Source: JAIBJN01 sp963784175 (lineage in GTDB: Bacteria > Actinomycetota > Thermoleophilia > Gaiellales > Gaiellaceae). From it: DNA of 64,000 nt. Shown here one piece after another: positions 14,980-24,393 of this stretch (position 1 is the stretch's first letter; each line of letters opens with the position of its first letter). The position numbers and the translations under genes are program-made. Below the pieces are notes generated by a model. It did not search any database and was not told the origin of the DNA. It was given only the letters and a program-made list of their open reading frames with translations. Where the stretch lies: positions 21,555 to 85,554 of the forward strand of contig CAWAQJ010000024.1 of NCBI GenBank assembly GCA_963784175.1, in the 5' to 3' direction.

Positions 14980-16165
14980 CTCGCATCCGGGCCACGAAGA
15001 ACCCGGACGTGCCGTGCACGTGCGGGAGCGTGAGGAGGAACTCCGGGCGACCCGGGTGGCGGTAGTCCGGCCACGCGGAGCCGAGATCCTCGACCCGCAG
15101 GCCGATCGCTTCGACGACGCTCTCGTTCTCGGCGCGGTTCATGGTGCAGACCGAGTAGGTGATCGTCCCACCCGGGCGCACGCGTTCGATCGCCGCCCGC
15201 AGGAGTGCGAGCTGGAGGTCGGGCAGAGGCTCGGATCGCCAGCGGAGGTCCGGGCGCGAGTTGAGGACGCCGAGGCCCGAGCACGGCGCGTCGACGAGCG
15301 CGCGGTCGAACTCGCCCAGGCCGTCTGGCAGGGCGAGCGCGTCCTCGTTGGCGACCGTCAACCGAACGCCGAGCCGTCGTGCGTTCTCCTCCAGCTCCCG
15401 TGCGCGGCCCGGATGCTTCTCGACCGCGACCACCTCCGCTCCGGCCGCGGCGAGCTGGGTCGCCTTCCCTCCCGGCGCGGCGCAGAGATCGAGAATCCGC
15501 TCTCCCGCCCGGGCGCCGACCGCGGCCCCCGCAAGCTGCGAGCCCCGGCTCTGGGGCCAGGCGTAGCCGCTTGCCACCCAGTCGGGCGGGATCGCGTCCA
15601 CGACCTTCGGGCCCTCCGGCGTGCGCACGGCCGTCTCCGGCGGCTCGTTCTGGCGCCGCATGAGCGCACGCGCGTCCTCGGGGCCGAGCTCACGCCACCA
15701 CGTCTCCGCCACCCAGTCGGGATAGGAGTGCATCAGGGCCGCCGCGGCGGGGGTCTCCTCGTGCAGGCGGCTCAGCACCTCCGGAAGGCCCGCCGAGAGC
15801 CGCCGCAGCACCGCATTCGTGAACGCGACCGCGCGCTCGAGCCCCGCGCGCCGCACGAGCTCCACCGACTCGTCCACGGCAGCGTGGGCCGGGACGCCGT
15901 CCATGTAGGCGAGCTGGTAGGCGCCGATCCGGAGGGCCGCCCGCACCGGCGGGTCGAGCTTGCGCACCGGGCGCCGGCCCAGCGCCTCGATCGCGTGGTC
16001 GAGCGTCCGGACGCGCTGCACGGTGCCGTAGGCGATCTGCATCGCGAACGCCCGGTCGCGCGCGTCGAGCCTTTCGGCCGCGCTGCGGAAGGCGCGGTCT
16101 GCGTAGGCGTCCTCCTCGAAGACGCGGGTGACGACCTTATGGGCGACCCCTCGTGCGGACTTCAC
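14975..16165 (-). CDS. rsmB: 16S rRNA (cytosine967-C5)-methyltransferase RsmB
   Basis: Methylates C967 of 16S rRNA. The 396-residue protein has the N-terminal NusB-like RNA-binding domain (about 1-140) and a C-terminal Rossmann methyltransferase with LDLCAAPGGKATQLA, the DAPCSGLG loop with one catalytic cysteine, and TYSVCTMN with the second. The start overlaps the fmt stop by four bases (ATGA). The def-fmt-rsmB-rpe-rib gene order matches other actinobacteria. Confidence 0.97.
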   Translation of the reverse strand: MKSARGVAHKVVTRVFEEDAYADRAFRSAAERLDARDRAFAMQIAYGTVQRVRTLDHAIEALGRRPVRKLDPPVRAALRIGAYQLAYMDGVPAHAAVDESVELVRRAGLERAVAFTNAVLRRLSAGLPEVLSRLHEETPAAAALMHSYPDWVAETWWRELGPEDARALMRRQNEPPETAVRTPEGPKVVDAIPPDWVASGYAWPQSRGSQLAGAAVGARAGERILDLCAAPGGKATQLAAAGAEVVAVEKHPGRARELEENARRLGVRLTVANEDALALPDGLGEFDRALVDAPCSGLGVLNSRPDLRWRSEPLPDLQLALLRAAIERVRPGGTITYSVCTMNRAENESVVEAIGLRVEDLGSAWPDYRHPGRPEFLLTLPHVHGTSGFFVARMRA

Positions 16166-16974
16166 TTGCGAAGACCGCGCAGGTACTCCTCCGCGGTCAT
16201 GCGGCGTCCGCCCTCGCGCTGCACCTCGAGCGGCTCGATCCCGCCGGCCACGAGCGCCGCCTCCGGGCGCGCCGGCCGCGCCTTCCAGACGATCAGGCGG
16301 CGACCCTCGACCAGTCCACGGGCGCCGATGTGAGGCGCGAGCGCGCGGATCTTGTTCAGGTTCTCCTCCGGCGGGAGCGACCAGTCGAGCTCCCTGTCGG
16401 CGGCGGTGATCTTGTCCGCGTAGGTCGTCCCGACCTCGGGCTGCGGGACGAAGGTGGGCTCGGCGAAGACCTCGTCCAGAAGCTCGAGCGCCACGCGCGT
16501 CGCGCGCTCGAACACCACTGCCGAGTCGTCGTCGGGCCCGATGGGGAAGCGCCGCTGCGCCGCGATCGGCCCCGCGTCGAGGTCGGCGGTCGTGCGGTGG
16601 ATCGAGACGCCCGTCTCGCGGTCGCCGGCCATGATCGCCCGCTCGACCGGCGCCGCCCCGCGCCAGCGCGGCAGGAGCGACGGGTGCACGTTCAGCCAGA
16701 GACGGTCGCCGAGGAGCTTCTCCGGGATCAGCACGCCGTAGTCGGCGACGATGACCACCCGCGCGTCGCCGGGGAACTCGCTCAGGCGCTCCGGCTGCTC
16801 GACCTTGAGCTCGTGACGCAGGGCGACCTCCTTGGCCGGCGGCGCGAGCTTCTTCCGGCCCCGCCCCTGAGGCTTGTCCGGCTTGGTGAGGAGGAGCTCG
16901 ATCTCCCGGCGCGGAGCCAGCCCGTCGAGGATTGCCGCGCCGAACTCCCCGGTCGCAGCGACGGCGATCTTCAA
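16162..16974 (-). CDS. fmt: Methionyl-tRNA formyltransferase
   Basis: Formylates initiator Met-tRNA using 10-formyl-tetrahydrofolate. The N-terminal domain carries NVHPSLLPRWRGAAP, which includes the catalytic asparagine and histidine, and TGVSIHRTTADLDAGP. A short C-terminal OB-like domain ends near residue 270, making the protein somewhat shorter than the usual 300-315. Upstream def removes the formyl group later, and the two are adjacent as in most bacteria. Confidence 0.96.
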   Translation of the reverse strand: MKIAVAATGEFGAAILDGLAPRREIELLLTKPDKPQGRGRKKLAPPAKEVALRHELKVEQPERLSEFPGDARVVIVADYGVLIPEKLLGDRLWLNVHPSLLPRWRGAAPVERAIMAGDRETGVSIHRTTADLDAGPIAAQRRFPIGPDDDSAVVFERATRVALELLDEVFAEPTFVPQPEVGTTYADKITAADRELDWSLPPEENLNKIRALAPHIGARGLVEGRRLIVWKARPARPEAALVAGGIEPLEVQREGGRRMTAEEYLRGLRK

Positions 16975-16993
16975 GCCGAAAGCGAGGTCGCGG

Positions 16994-17575
16994 TCATGCG
17001 AGCGGCCCGAGGATCGGTTGCGGTCGGAGCTGACCGAGCGCCTCCCGCCGCTCGTCCGGAGCAGTCCGGTCGACGATGAGGACGCCGTCGAGATGATCCA
17101 GCTCGTGCTGGATCACGCGCGCCTCGAGCCCCTCCGCCTCGACGGTCAGCGGCTCTCCGGACGGAGACGTTCCCTCGACGGTCAGCGACGTCGCCCGCTC
17201 GACGGGGACGACGACCGTCGCCGCACCGAGCGAGAGACACCCTTCCTCGGCCGCCTCGCGCTCCTCGGACGTGGAGACGACCTGCGGGTTGACGAGCGCC
17301 ACGACCGGGTCGTAGTCCGAGGTCTGGTAGACGAGCACGCGCCTGAGCACCCCGACCTGCGGCGCGGCCAGGCCGACACCGCGGGCCTCCTGCATCAAAG
17401 CGGTCATCCGTTCGACAAGGGAGGCGACGGACTCGTCGAACTCCTCGACCTCGTTGGCCCGCATCCGCAGCACCGGGTCGGGGTACTGGCGGATCTGCGC
17501 CAACGCGGTGCGCCGCCGAGCTTCCCTCTCGGCGTCGAGCTCCTCGCTCCGAACCTGGCCTTCGACCTCGCCCAC
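16994..17575 (-). CDS. def: Peptide deformylase
   Basis: Metal-dependent hydrolase that removes the formyl group from nascent proteins. All three motifs are present: GVGLAAPQ (residues 66-73), EGCLS with metal-binding Cys113, and QHELDH with His157 and His161. The 193-residue form has an N-terminal extension of about 25 residues typical of actinobacterial enzymes. A TATAGA hexamer within GTCTATAGAC (17586-17595) lies upstream of the GTG start, beyond a strong terminator, so def probably begins its own operon with fmt and rsmB. Confidence 0.97.
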   Translation of the reverse strand: MGEVEGQVRSEELDAEREARRRTALAQIRQYPDPVLRMRANEVEEFDESVASLVERMTALMQEARGVGLAAPQVGVLRRVLVYQTSDYDPVVALVNPQVVSTSEEREAAEEGCLSLGAATVVVPVERATSLTVEGTSPSGEPLTVEAEGLEARVIQHELDHLDGVLIVDRTAPDERREALGQLRPQPILGPLA

Positions 17576-17613
17576 GAGGAGAAAAGTCTATAGACCTATC
17601 CAGTTCTTAACCA

Positions 17614-17642
17614 CGCAATCCCGCTCTGGGAGCGGGATTGCG
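17614..17642 (-). terminator. Hairpin terminator after the GlsB-like gene
   Basis: Perfect 13-bp stem: CGCAATCCCGCTC, loop TGG, then GAGCGGGATTGCG. It lies between the end of the GlsB-like gene and the def promoter. No long T-tract follows, so it may be an actinobacterial-type tail-less terminator. Confidence 0.75.
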
Positions 17643-17662
17643 GGCCTTGCGCGCCGAATTCG

Positions 17663-17942
17663 TCAGACGGTTCTCGTCGTCCTCCTGGCACCGAAAATCG
17701 CACGGTAGATGAGGAGGAGCACGATCGAGCCGATGATCGCGCCGAGCCACGTGCTCACGTCGAAGAACTCGTCGATCGGGTCGCCGAACCCCAGCAGCTT
17801 TCGTGATGAAGCCGCCGATCAGGGCGCCGGCAATGCCGATCAGGGTTGTGATGATGATCCCGCCGGGGTCTTCCCCGGGAAGGATGGCCTTTGCGATCAG
17901 CCCGGCCAGCAGGCCGAGGATGATCCAGCCGATGATTCCCAT
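17663..17942 (-). CDS. GlsB/YeaQ/YmgE-family membrane protein (one frame break)
   Basis: Small transglycosylase-associated-type protein with glycine-rich membrane helices. The first half (MGIIGWIILGLLAGLIAKAI ... DPGGIIITTLIG) is intact. The second half (GFGDPIDEFFD ... WLGAIIGSIVLLLIYRAIF) continues in another frame. Removing one base from the run at 17799-17801 joins the halves into a normal protein of about 92 residues ending at 17663. Such proteins are stress-linked in enterobacteria; the role here is not known. The frame break looks like a homopolymer error. Confidence 0.85.
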
Positions 17943-17996
17943 GCAGCCCTCCGTTGGTTTTGCAGGGATTCTTTCCGGCTCGGGGTTCGGGGAAAC

Positions 17997-19933
17997 CTAG
18001 AGAAGGCCTTGGGGGTCGACGTCACGGAAGCCGTGAGGTCGTCGCGGCGCATCGCCGGCGCCGCCGCCGCGAGCAGGTGCGCCGCGTGCGAGGCCACGGC
18101 GCGCGGCGCGTCCGTCTTCGCCAGGAGCTGGGCGCGGTGGCGGCCGCGGAGCCTGAGGAGGGGCGCCGGCCCGAGGAGGTCGGCCTCGGCGCCGGCACGG
18201 GCGAGCTCGGCGCGAAGCTGGTCGAGAACCCTCGTCGGAGCGGCGGCACCGGGCCCGGAGACGGCGACGCGGACGAGGTGGCGGAAGGGCGGGTAGCCGA
18301 GCTCCTGGCGCCGCTCGAGCTCGCCTGCGAGGAACTCCTCGACGTCGTGGCGGGCCGCCAGGATGATCGGGCGCGCGTCGGGCTGGTAGGTCTGGACGAG
18401 CACGCGACCCGGGGCGTCGCGCCCGCTCCTGCCCGCAAGCTGCGTGACGAGCTGGAACGTGCGCTCCTCGGCGCGGAAGTCCGGCAGCCCCATGGCGGTG
18501 TCGGCGTCGACGACCGCCGCCAGCGCCACGCCCTCGAAATGGTGGCCCTTGGCGACCATCTGGGTTCCGAGCAGGACGCCGCGCTCGCTCGCGCCGAAGC
18601 GGTTCAGGACGTCCGTGAGCTTGCCGGGGTGCCCGACGGTGTCCGCATCGAGACGGAACCGCTCGAGCTCGGGCAGCTGTTCGGCCAGCGCCTCCTCGAG
18701 GCGCTCGGTGCCGGCGCCGAGGCGCGCGACCTCGGCCGCGCCGCACGCCGGGCAGAGCTCGGGCGCCGACTCGCGTCGCCCGCAGTGGTGACAGTGGAGG
18801 CGGCCGTCGCCGTGGAGCGTCAGCGAGACGTCGCAGTCCGGACAGCGCAGGGTGAGCCCGCACGCGCGGCAGTGCAGCGCAGGCGCGACCCCGCGGCGGT
18901 TGAGGAGCAGGATCGCCTTGCCTCCGCGGTCGGCGATCACGCCGAGCTCGGCGAGGAGCGGCGCCGAGAGCGGATAGCCGGCCTCGCGCCGTAGATCGAC
19001 GATCCTCACCGGAGGAAGCGGGCCGCTCAGCCTGCCTCCCAGCTCGATCCGCTCGAGCCGCGCCCAGCTCTCGGGCCTCGGCGTCGCGCTCCCGTAGACG
19101 GCGACCGCGCCTTCGAGGACGGCGCGCTTGGCGGCCACCGTGCGGGCGTCGTAGCGAGGGTCCGACTCCTGCTTGTAGGACGCGTCGTGCTCCTCGTCGA
19201 CGCAGATCAGTCCCAGCCGCGGGACCGGGGCGAAGATCGCCGAGCGCGCGCCCACGACGATCGGCGCGCTGCCGGAGGCGATCCGCTCGCGCTCGTCTCG
19301 CCGCTCCGCCTCGGTCAGAGCCGAGTGGAGCACGGCGACCCGGTCGCCGAAACGGGCGCGGAAGCGCCCGAGCGCCTGCGGGGTGAGCGCGATCTCCGGC
19401 ACGAGCACGATCGCCCCTTTGCCTCGCTCGAGCGCCTGCTCGCAGGCTCGGAGGTAGACCTCGGTCTTGCCGCTCCCCGTGGCGCCGTACAGGAGCAGGG
19501 CGCCCCCGCCCTCCTCCATCGCGGCCGCGATCCGCTCGAGCGCAAGCGCCTGCGTGTCGCTGAGAGTCGCCGGCGCCTCCTCACCCGGAAGCTCCTCGTC
19601 GCGCTTGCGGCGCTTGGCCCCGGCGCGTCGGGCCGGCGACGCCGGCGCGACGAGCGCGAGCGCCCTCGCAGGCGTCGACCCGTAGTAGTCCGCCACCCAG
19701 AGACCGAGGTCGACGAGCGGCACCGGCACCGCCCCGATGACGTTCTCGACGGCGACCGGCTCGACGTCCGGCGGCGCCTCGTCCTCGAGCCCCACCACGA
19801 CGCCGCGGCGCCGCATCCGGCCGAAGCGAACGGAGACGACGGCGCCCTTCTCCAGCCCGTCGGCCAGGTACGTGTACGGCCCCCCGACGGCGCGCGCGGA
19901 GACGAGTGGGACGACCGAGGCGAACCTGGGCAT
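17997..19933 (-). CDS. priA: Primosomal replication-restart helicase PriA (frame break near the end)
   Basis: Reloads the replisome at stalled forks. Order: N-terminal DNA-binding domain, Walker A YGATGSGKTEVYL, DEEHDASYKQ, then a zinc-binding cysteine array (CRACG, CPDC, CHHCG, CPACG) inserted in the helicase, and AGRSGRD. One base appears missing near 18020-18025: restoring it turns the last codons into VDVDPQGLL and a stop at 17997, the ending usual for PriA; otherwise the frame runs on to about 17897 into the next gene. The ATG at 19933 overlaps the start region of the divergent regulator gene. Confidence 0.95.
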
Positions 19934-19936
19934 GGA

Positions 19937-19942
19937 TAGAAT
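19937..19942 (+). promoter_or_regulatory. Putative -10 element of the DtxR/MntR-type regulator
   Basis: TAGAAT with 10 nt to the ATG at 19953, the start that gives the usual N-terminus. It lies at the very edge of priA, whose start codon is at 19933-19931, so the two divergent promoters must overlap the opposite coding sequences. Confidence 0.5.
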
Positions 19943-19952
19943 CATCACGAAG

Positions 19953-20639
19953 ATGGCGGCTGGCCACACTGTCGACGACTATCTCGAGACGATCTATTTC
20001 CTGGCGTTCCCGATCGGGGAGTACAAGCCGGACACGAAGGGATCGCCCACGCTCGCCGTCCGCGTCGCCGACATGCTCGGCGTCTCGCGTGCGTCGGCCG
20101 GCGAGATGCTGAAGCGGCTCGAGAGCGACGGCCTGGTCGAGCGCGGCGAGCACAAGGAGGCCATCCTCACGGCCAAGGGTCGCGAGGTCGCCGAGCGCGT
20201 CGTCCGCAAGCACCGCATCATCGAGCGGCTCCTCACCGACTTCATGGGCTACACGGCCGCCGAGGCCCACGTGCAGGCCGACCTGCTCGGGAACACGTTC
20301 ACGGAGGACATGGTCGAGCGGATCGAGAAGCAGCTCGGCAACCCCGACCGCTGCCCGCACGGCTGGCCCGTCGACGTCAACTTCGAGCAGGCCGAGAACC
20401 GCGAGCTCAAGCCGCTGAACGACCTCGAGGAGGGGCAGAGCGCCGAGATCGTCCGCCTCGCCGAGCACGACGGCGAGCTCCTCCACTGGTACTACGACGA
20501 GGGGCTCGTCCCCGGAACGAACGTGGAGCTCCTGCGCGCGGAGCCGGCCGCCGGGCAGTTCGCCCTCACGGTCGGCGGCGACGAGCGCGCGATCGGCGAG
20601 AAGGCCGCAGCGGGCCTCTTCGTCCGCCCCGCGGCGTAG
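19953..20639 (+). CDS. DtxR/MntR family metal-dependent transcription regulator
   Basis: The 228-residue protein has an N-terminal winged helix (HTVDDYLETIYFL, then VRVADMLGVSRASAGEMLKRLESDGLVER), a helical metal-binding and dimerisation domain (KHRIIERLLTDFMGY, EAHVQADLLGNTF) and a C-terminal SH3-like FeoA-type domain, so it resembles the longer IdeR/DtxR type. It should repress metal uptake genes when loaded with Fe(II) or Mn(II). An alternative ATG at 19932 overlaps the priA start codon in one CATG. No target operator was identified. Confidence 0.9.
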   Translation: MAAGHTVDDYLETIYFLAFPIGEYKPDTKGSPTLAVRVADMLGVSRASAGEMLKRLESDGLVERGEHKEAILTAKGREVAERVVRKHRIIERLLTDFMGYTAAEAHVQADLLGNTFTEDMVERIEKQLGNPDRCPHGWPVDVNFEQAENRELKPLNDLEEGQSAEIVRLAEHDGELLHWYYDEGLVPGTNVELLRAEPAAGQFALTVGGDERAIGEKAAAGLFVRPAA

Positions 20640-20644
20640 CTCTT

Positions 20645-21889
20645 CTAGGAGGCCGGGACTTCGGCGCCGAGGCCGGCGGCGGCGCGCAGCGCGTCCGCCT
20701 TGTCGGTGCGCTCCCAGGTGAAGTCGTGCTCGGAGCGGCCGAAGTGCCCGTAGGCGGCCGTCTTGGCGAAGATCGGGCGGCGCAGGTCGAGATCGCGCAG
20801 GATCGCGCCGGGACGGAGGTCGAAGTGCTCGCGGACGAGCTCCTCGATGCGGGCGAGCGAGAGCTGCTCGGTACCGAAGCAGTCGACCTCGATCGAGACC
20901 GGGTGCGCGACGCCGATCGCGTAGGCCACCTGGAGCTCGCAGCGGTCGGCGAGGCCGGCCGCGACGACGTTCTTGGCCACGTAGCGCGCCGCGTAGGCGG
21001 CCGAGCGGTCGACCTTGGTCGGATCCTTGCCGGAGAACGCCCCGCCCCCGTGGCGGGCGGCGCCGCCGTAGGTGTCGACGATGATCTTCCGCCCGGTCAG
21101 GCCGGTGTCCCCCATCGGCCCGCCGACGACGAACTTGCCGGTCGGGTTGACGAGGACGAAGTCGCGCTCCTCGAAGCGCTTCTCGTCGTAGAGCTCGCGC
21201 GGCAGGATCGGATGCAGGACGTGCTCGATCAGGTCGGGCTTGATCAGCGCCTCCTCGTCGAGCCCGTCCCGGTGCTGCGTCGAGACGAGCACGCGGGCGA
21301 CCTCGACGGGCGTCTGGCGCCCGTGCTCGTCGACCTCGTAGCGGATCGTGACCTGCGACTTCCCGTCGGGGCGCAGGTACGGGAGGATCTGCGCCTTCCG
21401 CACCTCCGACAGCCGCTTGGCGATCTTGTGGGCGAGCATGATCGGGAGGGGCATCAGCTCCTCCGTCTCGGTGCAGGCGTAGCCGAACATCATCCCCTGG
21501 TCGCCGGCGCCGACCTGGTCGATCGGATCGTCGTCGCCGTGCTGCCTCTCGTAGGAGGTGTCCACGCCCTGCGCGATGTCGGGCGACTGCTCGTCGAGCG
21601 CCACGATCACGCCGCAGGTGTCTGCGTCGAAGCCGTACTTGGCGCGGTCGTAGCCGATGTCCCTGATCTTGTCGCGCACGACCCGCGGGATGTCCACGTA
21701 GGTCTCCGTGGTGATCTCGCCGGCCACGACGACCAGCCCGGTGGTGACGAGCGTCTCGCACGCGACGCGCCCGTTCGGGTCGTCGGTGAGGACCTGGTCG
21801 AGGATCGTGTCGGAGACCTGGTCGGCGACCTTGTCGGGATGGCCCTCGGTGACCGACTCGGACGTGAAGAGGAACTCGCGCGCAGCCAT
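20645..21889 (-). CDS. metK: S-adenosylmethionine synthetase
   Basis: Makes SAM from methionine and ATP. The 414-residue protein has the SESVTEGHPDKVADQ start, GAGDQGMMFGYA in the active site, the phosphate-binding GGGAFSGKDPTKVDRS and the late DLRRPIFAKTAAYGHFGR. It converges on the regulator gene with only 5 bp between the stop codons. A TAGCCT hexamer lies 10 nt upstream of the ATG. No SAM riboswitch fits in the 26-bp upstream gap. Confidence 0.98.
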   Translation of the reverse strand: MAAREFLFTSESVTEGHPDKVADQVSDTILDQVLTDDPNGRVACETLVTTGLVVVAGEITTETYVDIPRVVRDKIRDIGYDRAKYGFDADTCGVIVALDEQSPDIAQGVDTSYERQHGDDDPIDQVGAGDQGMMFGYACTETEELMPLPIMLAHKIAKRLSEVRKAQILPYLRPDGKSQVTIRYEVDEHGRQTPVEVARVLVSTQHRDGLDEEALIKPDLIEHVLHPILPRELYDEKRFEERDFVLVNPTGKFVVGGPMGDTGLTGRKIIVDTYGGAARHGGGAFSGKDPTKVDRSAAYAARYVAKNVVAAGLADRCELQVAYAIGVAHPVSIEVDCFGTEQLSLARIEELVREHFDLRPGAILRDLDLRRPIFAKTAAYGHFGRSEHDFTWERTDKADALRAAAGLGAEVPAS

Positions 21890-21899
21890 TCGGCCCGAA

Positions 21900-21905
21900 A
21901 GGCTA
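21900..21905 (-). promoter_or_regulatory. Putative -10 element of metK
   Basis: Minus-strand TAGCCT, 10 nt upstream of the metK ATG at 21889. Confidence 0.35.
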
Positions 21906-21915
21906 GCTGGAGCCG

Positions 21916-23417
21916 CTACTCGACGCCCAGGAAGAGCGTGAAGCTGGCCGTGTCATCGTCCTGGTCGCCGTAGAAGACGAGGCTCTCGAGCGGGTCGAAG
22001 TAGGCCTGCGCCTCCGGCTCGATCTCCTCTGCCGCCACGCCCTGGAAGGCCAGAACGAGCGGGACGATGCTCTCGAGGTTCAGGTACCCGAAGCCCTGCG
22101 TCTCGTCGGGTACGCCCGCCTCGTCGAGCGCGTCGTCGAAGGCCTCGCTGTCGGACAGCCGGTCGCTCTCCTGGCGCAGAGCGACGATGCCCTCCTGCGA
22201 GGTCGTGAGGACGAGCAGCCCGTCGAAGGCCGCGTAGTAGAGCGACACGGGCGGATCGAGCGGGAGCTCGCGCGCCTCGACCCCGTCGATCTCGACGGTC
22301 GTCGGGTTCCGCAGGCGCGGCTCGAAGCCACCGGCGAACTCGACGATCTTGTCGAGCGTGTCGAGGGCCTTCTCCTCGTCCTCGACCTCGGTGACGAGCG
22401 TGACCTCGGGGATGGGTGCGCCGGCTCGGAGGTAGAGCGCGCCCTCGCCCGAGAGCAACGGGAACACGTCCTCCTCGAGCGACACGCCGAGCAGCCCTTC
22501 GGCCATGCCGAGCTGTTGCTCGGCGTCCGGATTCGTCTCGGCTGCGACGTCGCGGAACCTCGAGAACGCGGTCTCCAGGTCGTTGAAGGAGAGGTAGGCG
22601 AGCACGTCGCCTGGGACCTTCTCCGGAAGGTTGGCGTCGTAGGACTCCGTTGCGAAGGGGTTCTCGCCGGCGAAGACCGCGCGGCCGTCGATGCGGGCCG
22701 AGTCGGCCTCGACGTCGAATGTCATGCCGAACGAGGGCAGCTCGCCGCCCGGGAGGAGCGCGTCGACCGGCGGCGCTGAGGCGGAGTCGGCCTTGTAGGC
22801 CTGGGTGAGCTTCTCGCCGTTCACGAAGACGCGGGCGAGCGCGCCGTCGTCGAGACCGTCCATCGCCTGCTCGAAGTCCTCGGAGCCGTCCAGGCGCGGG
22901 CCGTCGAGGCCTGCGCGGAAGCTGTCGAGCAACTCCTGGTTCTCGGCGACGACCGTCCACCCGTCGACCTCGTCCGTCACGGGCGGCTCGTCGCTCTTCT
23001 CCAGTAGTCGCTGGAAGGCGGCATCGTCATCGGGCTGGAGCAAGAGGACGAATGATTCCGACGTGCCCACGGCGAGCGGGTCCCCGGCGAGCGGGTCCCC
23101 GGCCGGTGCGTCGAGGACGACGTAGCGCGACCTCGTCGCCGAGCGCGGGCTTGACGTCCGTCTCGAAGTCGATGCCCTCCTCGCACGGAGTTGACCTCGT
23201 CGGCGAGCGACTGGAGCAGGTTGTCGCCGTCCGGGAACCGCGCGGCGAACTCCTCCAGCGCGGCCCAGCCGTCGCCGTCGAAGTCGGTGTCGACGGACGC
23301 GTAGAGGAAGACGTCCGCGGGCACGACGTCCGCGGCGCCGCCGACGTCGCTGCCGCTCCCGCAGCCGGCGAGCACCGGCAGGAGCGCGGCCACGAGCAGA
23401 ACGGGGATGAAGCGCAC
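21916..23417 (-). CDS. DUF3352-like secreted lipoprotein (two frame breaks)
   Basis: The N-terminus has a lipoprotein signal peptide: basic start, hydrophobic core (IPVLLVAALLPV) and lipobox LAGC, so the mature protein is probably membrane-anchored outside the cell. The long body matches DUF3352 (FLYASVDTD; repeated EEDVFPLLSGEGALYL-type segments). Function is not known. Two indels, near 23190 and 23130, split the frame; correcting both joins 23417 to 21916. A 15-bp in-frame tandem duplication (23071-23100) repeats GDPLA. The GTG at 23417 is preferred because TAGAGT ends 7 nt upstream; an ATG at 23435 is possible. Confidence 0.75.
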
Positions 23418-23424
23418 CGATTTC

Positions 23425-23430
23425 ACTCTA
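23425..23430 (-). promoter_or_regulatory. Putative -10 element of the DUF3352-like lipoprotein
   Basis: Minus-strand TAGAGT, 7 nt before the GTG at 23417, inside the last codons of gpsA. Confidence 0.45.
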
Positions 23431-24393
23431 CTCATCTGTCGGCGTCCGGCTCATCAATCCTGAGACCAGGTCGAGGGCACTCGTTCCGCCGAGCACCTCG
23501 CAGATCGCGTCGGTGATGGGCAGCTCGACACCCAACCGGTGTGAAAGCTCCCGCAGGACCGGCGCCGTCGTGAGCCCCTCGACGACCATTCCGATCTCAG
23601 CCTGGGCCTCCTCGGGCGTCCTTCCCTGGGCGATCAGCTCGCCTGCTCGGCGGTTGCGGCTGTAGCGGCTGAAGCACGTGACGATGAGGTCGCCCATCCC
23701 GGCAAGGCCCGAGAACGTCTCCCCACGCGCGCCGCTCGCGACCCCGAGCCTCGCCATCTCCGAGAGGCCGCGCGTGATCAGCGCCGACTTCGCGTTGTCG
23801 CCGAACCCGAAGCCGTCCACGCCCCCGGCCGCAAGCGCCATGACGTTCTTGGCCGCCGCGGCCAGCTCGATCCCGATGAGGTCGCTGTTCACGTAGACGC
23901 GGAAGCGGGGCGAGATGATCGCGTGCTGGAGGCGGACGGCGAGCTCCTGGTCGGCGCTGGAGATGACGGCGGCAGCCGGCAGGCCCTGGGCGATCTCCTC
24001 GGCGTGATTCGGGCCCGAGAGCACGGCCACGGGGCGGCCCTTCACGACCTCGGAGAGCCTGCAACCGGTCTCCGGGTCGAGGCCCTTCGTGAGGCTGAGG
24101 ACCGGCGCGTCGCCCGCGAGCGAGTCCGCGATCCCCCGGAACGAGCGGCTCGGGACGGCGAGGACGACGAGCTCGGCCTCGGCGATCGGCGCCTCCCCCA
24201 GAGCGGTCGCCGCGACGGCGGACAGGTCGGCGTCCGGGATGTAGCGCGGGTTGCGCCCCGTCTCTGCGATCGCGCGCGCCTGCTCGGCGTCGCGGCAGGC
24301 GAGCGTGACGTCGTGGCCGCGCTCGGCGAGGAGCGCCGCGAAGACGGAGCCCCACGAGCCGCCACCGACGACGACGACCCGCAGGGGCGTCAC
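23428..24393 (-). CDS. gpsA: Glycerol-3-phosphate dehydrogenase [NAD(P)+]
   Basis: Reduces dihydroxyacetone phosphate to sn-glycerol-3-phosphate, the phospholipid backbone. The 321-residue enzyme has the Rossmann motif VVGGGSWGSVFAALLA, the substrate-binding SGPNHAEEIA, the catalytic KNVMALAAGGVDGFG region and the SRYSRNRRAGELI region. Its GTG start overlaps the der stop by four bases. The der-gpsA pair follows plsC and cmk, tying it to phospholipid synthesis. Confidence 0.97.
   Translation of the reverse strand: MTPLRVVVVGGGSWGSVFAALLAERGHDVTLACRDAEQARAIAETGRNPRYIPDADLSAVAATALGEAPIAEAELVVLAVPSRSFRGIADSLAGDAPVLSLTKGLDPETGCRLSEVVKGRPVAVLSGPNHAEEIAQGLPAAAVISSADQELAVRLQHAIISPRFRVYVNSDLIGIELAAAAKNVMALAAGGVDGFGFGDNAKSALITRGLSEMARLGVASGARGETFSGLAGMGDLIVTCFSRYSRNRRAGELIAQGRTPEEAQAEIGMVVEGLTTAPVLRELSHRLGVELPITDAICEVLGGTSALDLVSGLMSRTPTDE

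Noticed and set aside
14286..14981. FMN riboswitch upstream of the rib genes
   Set aside because: ribD overlaps rpe and no conserved RFN element is seen before ribD, ribE or ribBA.
13323..15284. A 653-codon frame suggesting a fused RibD
   Set aside because: Only the last 320 codons are RibD; the rest is an out-of-frame copy of rpe and rsmB sequence.
17586..17595. GTCTATAGAC palindrome as an operator
   Set aside because: It is most simply the def -10 region (TATAGA); ten bases of symmetry around TATA are not strong evidence for an operator.
21890..21915. SAM riboswitch upstream of metK
   Set aside because: Only 26 bp separate metK from the upstream gene, too little for any SAM riboswitch.
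23071..23100. Short tandem repeat as a possible mobile or CRISPR-like unit
   Set aside because: It is a single in-frame 15-bp duplication inside the lipoprotein gene; no further copies or spacers.
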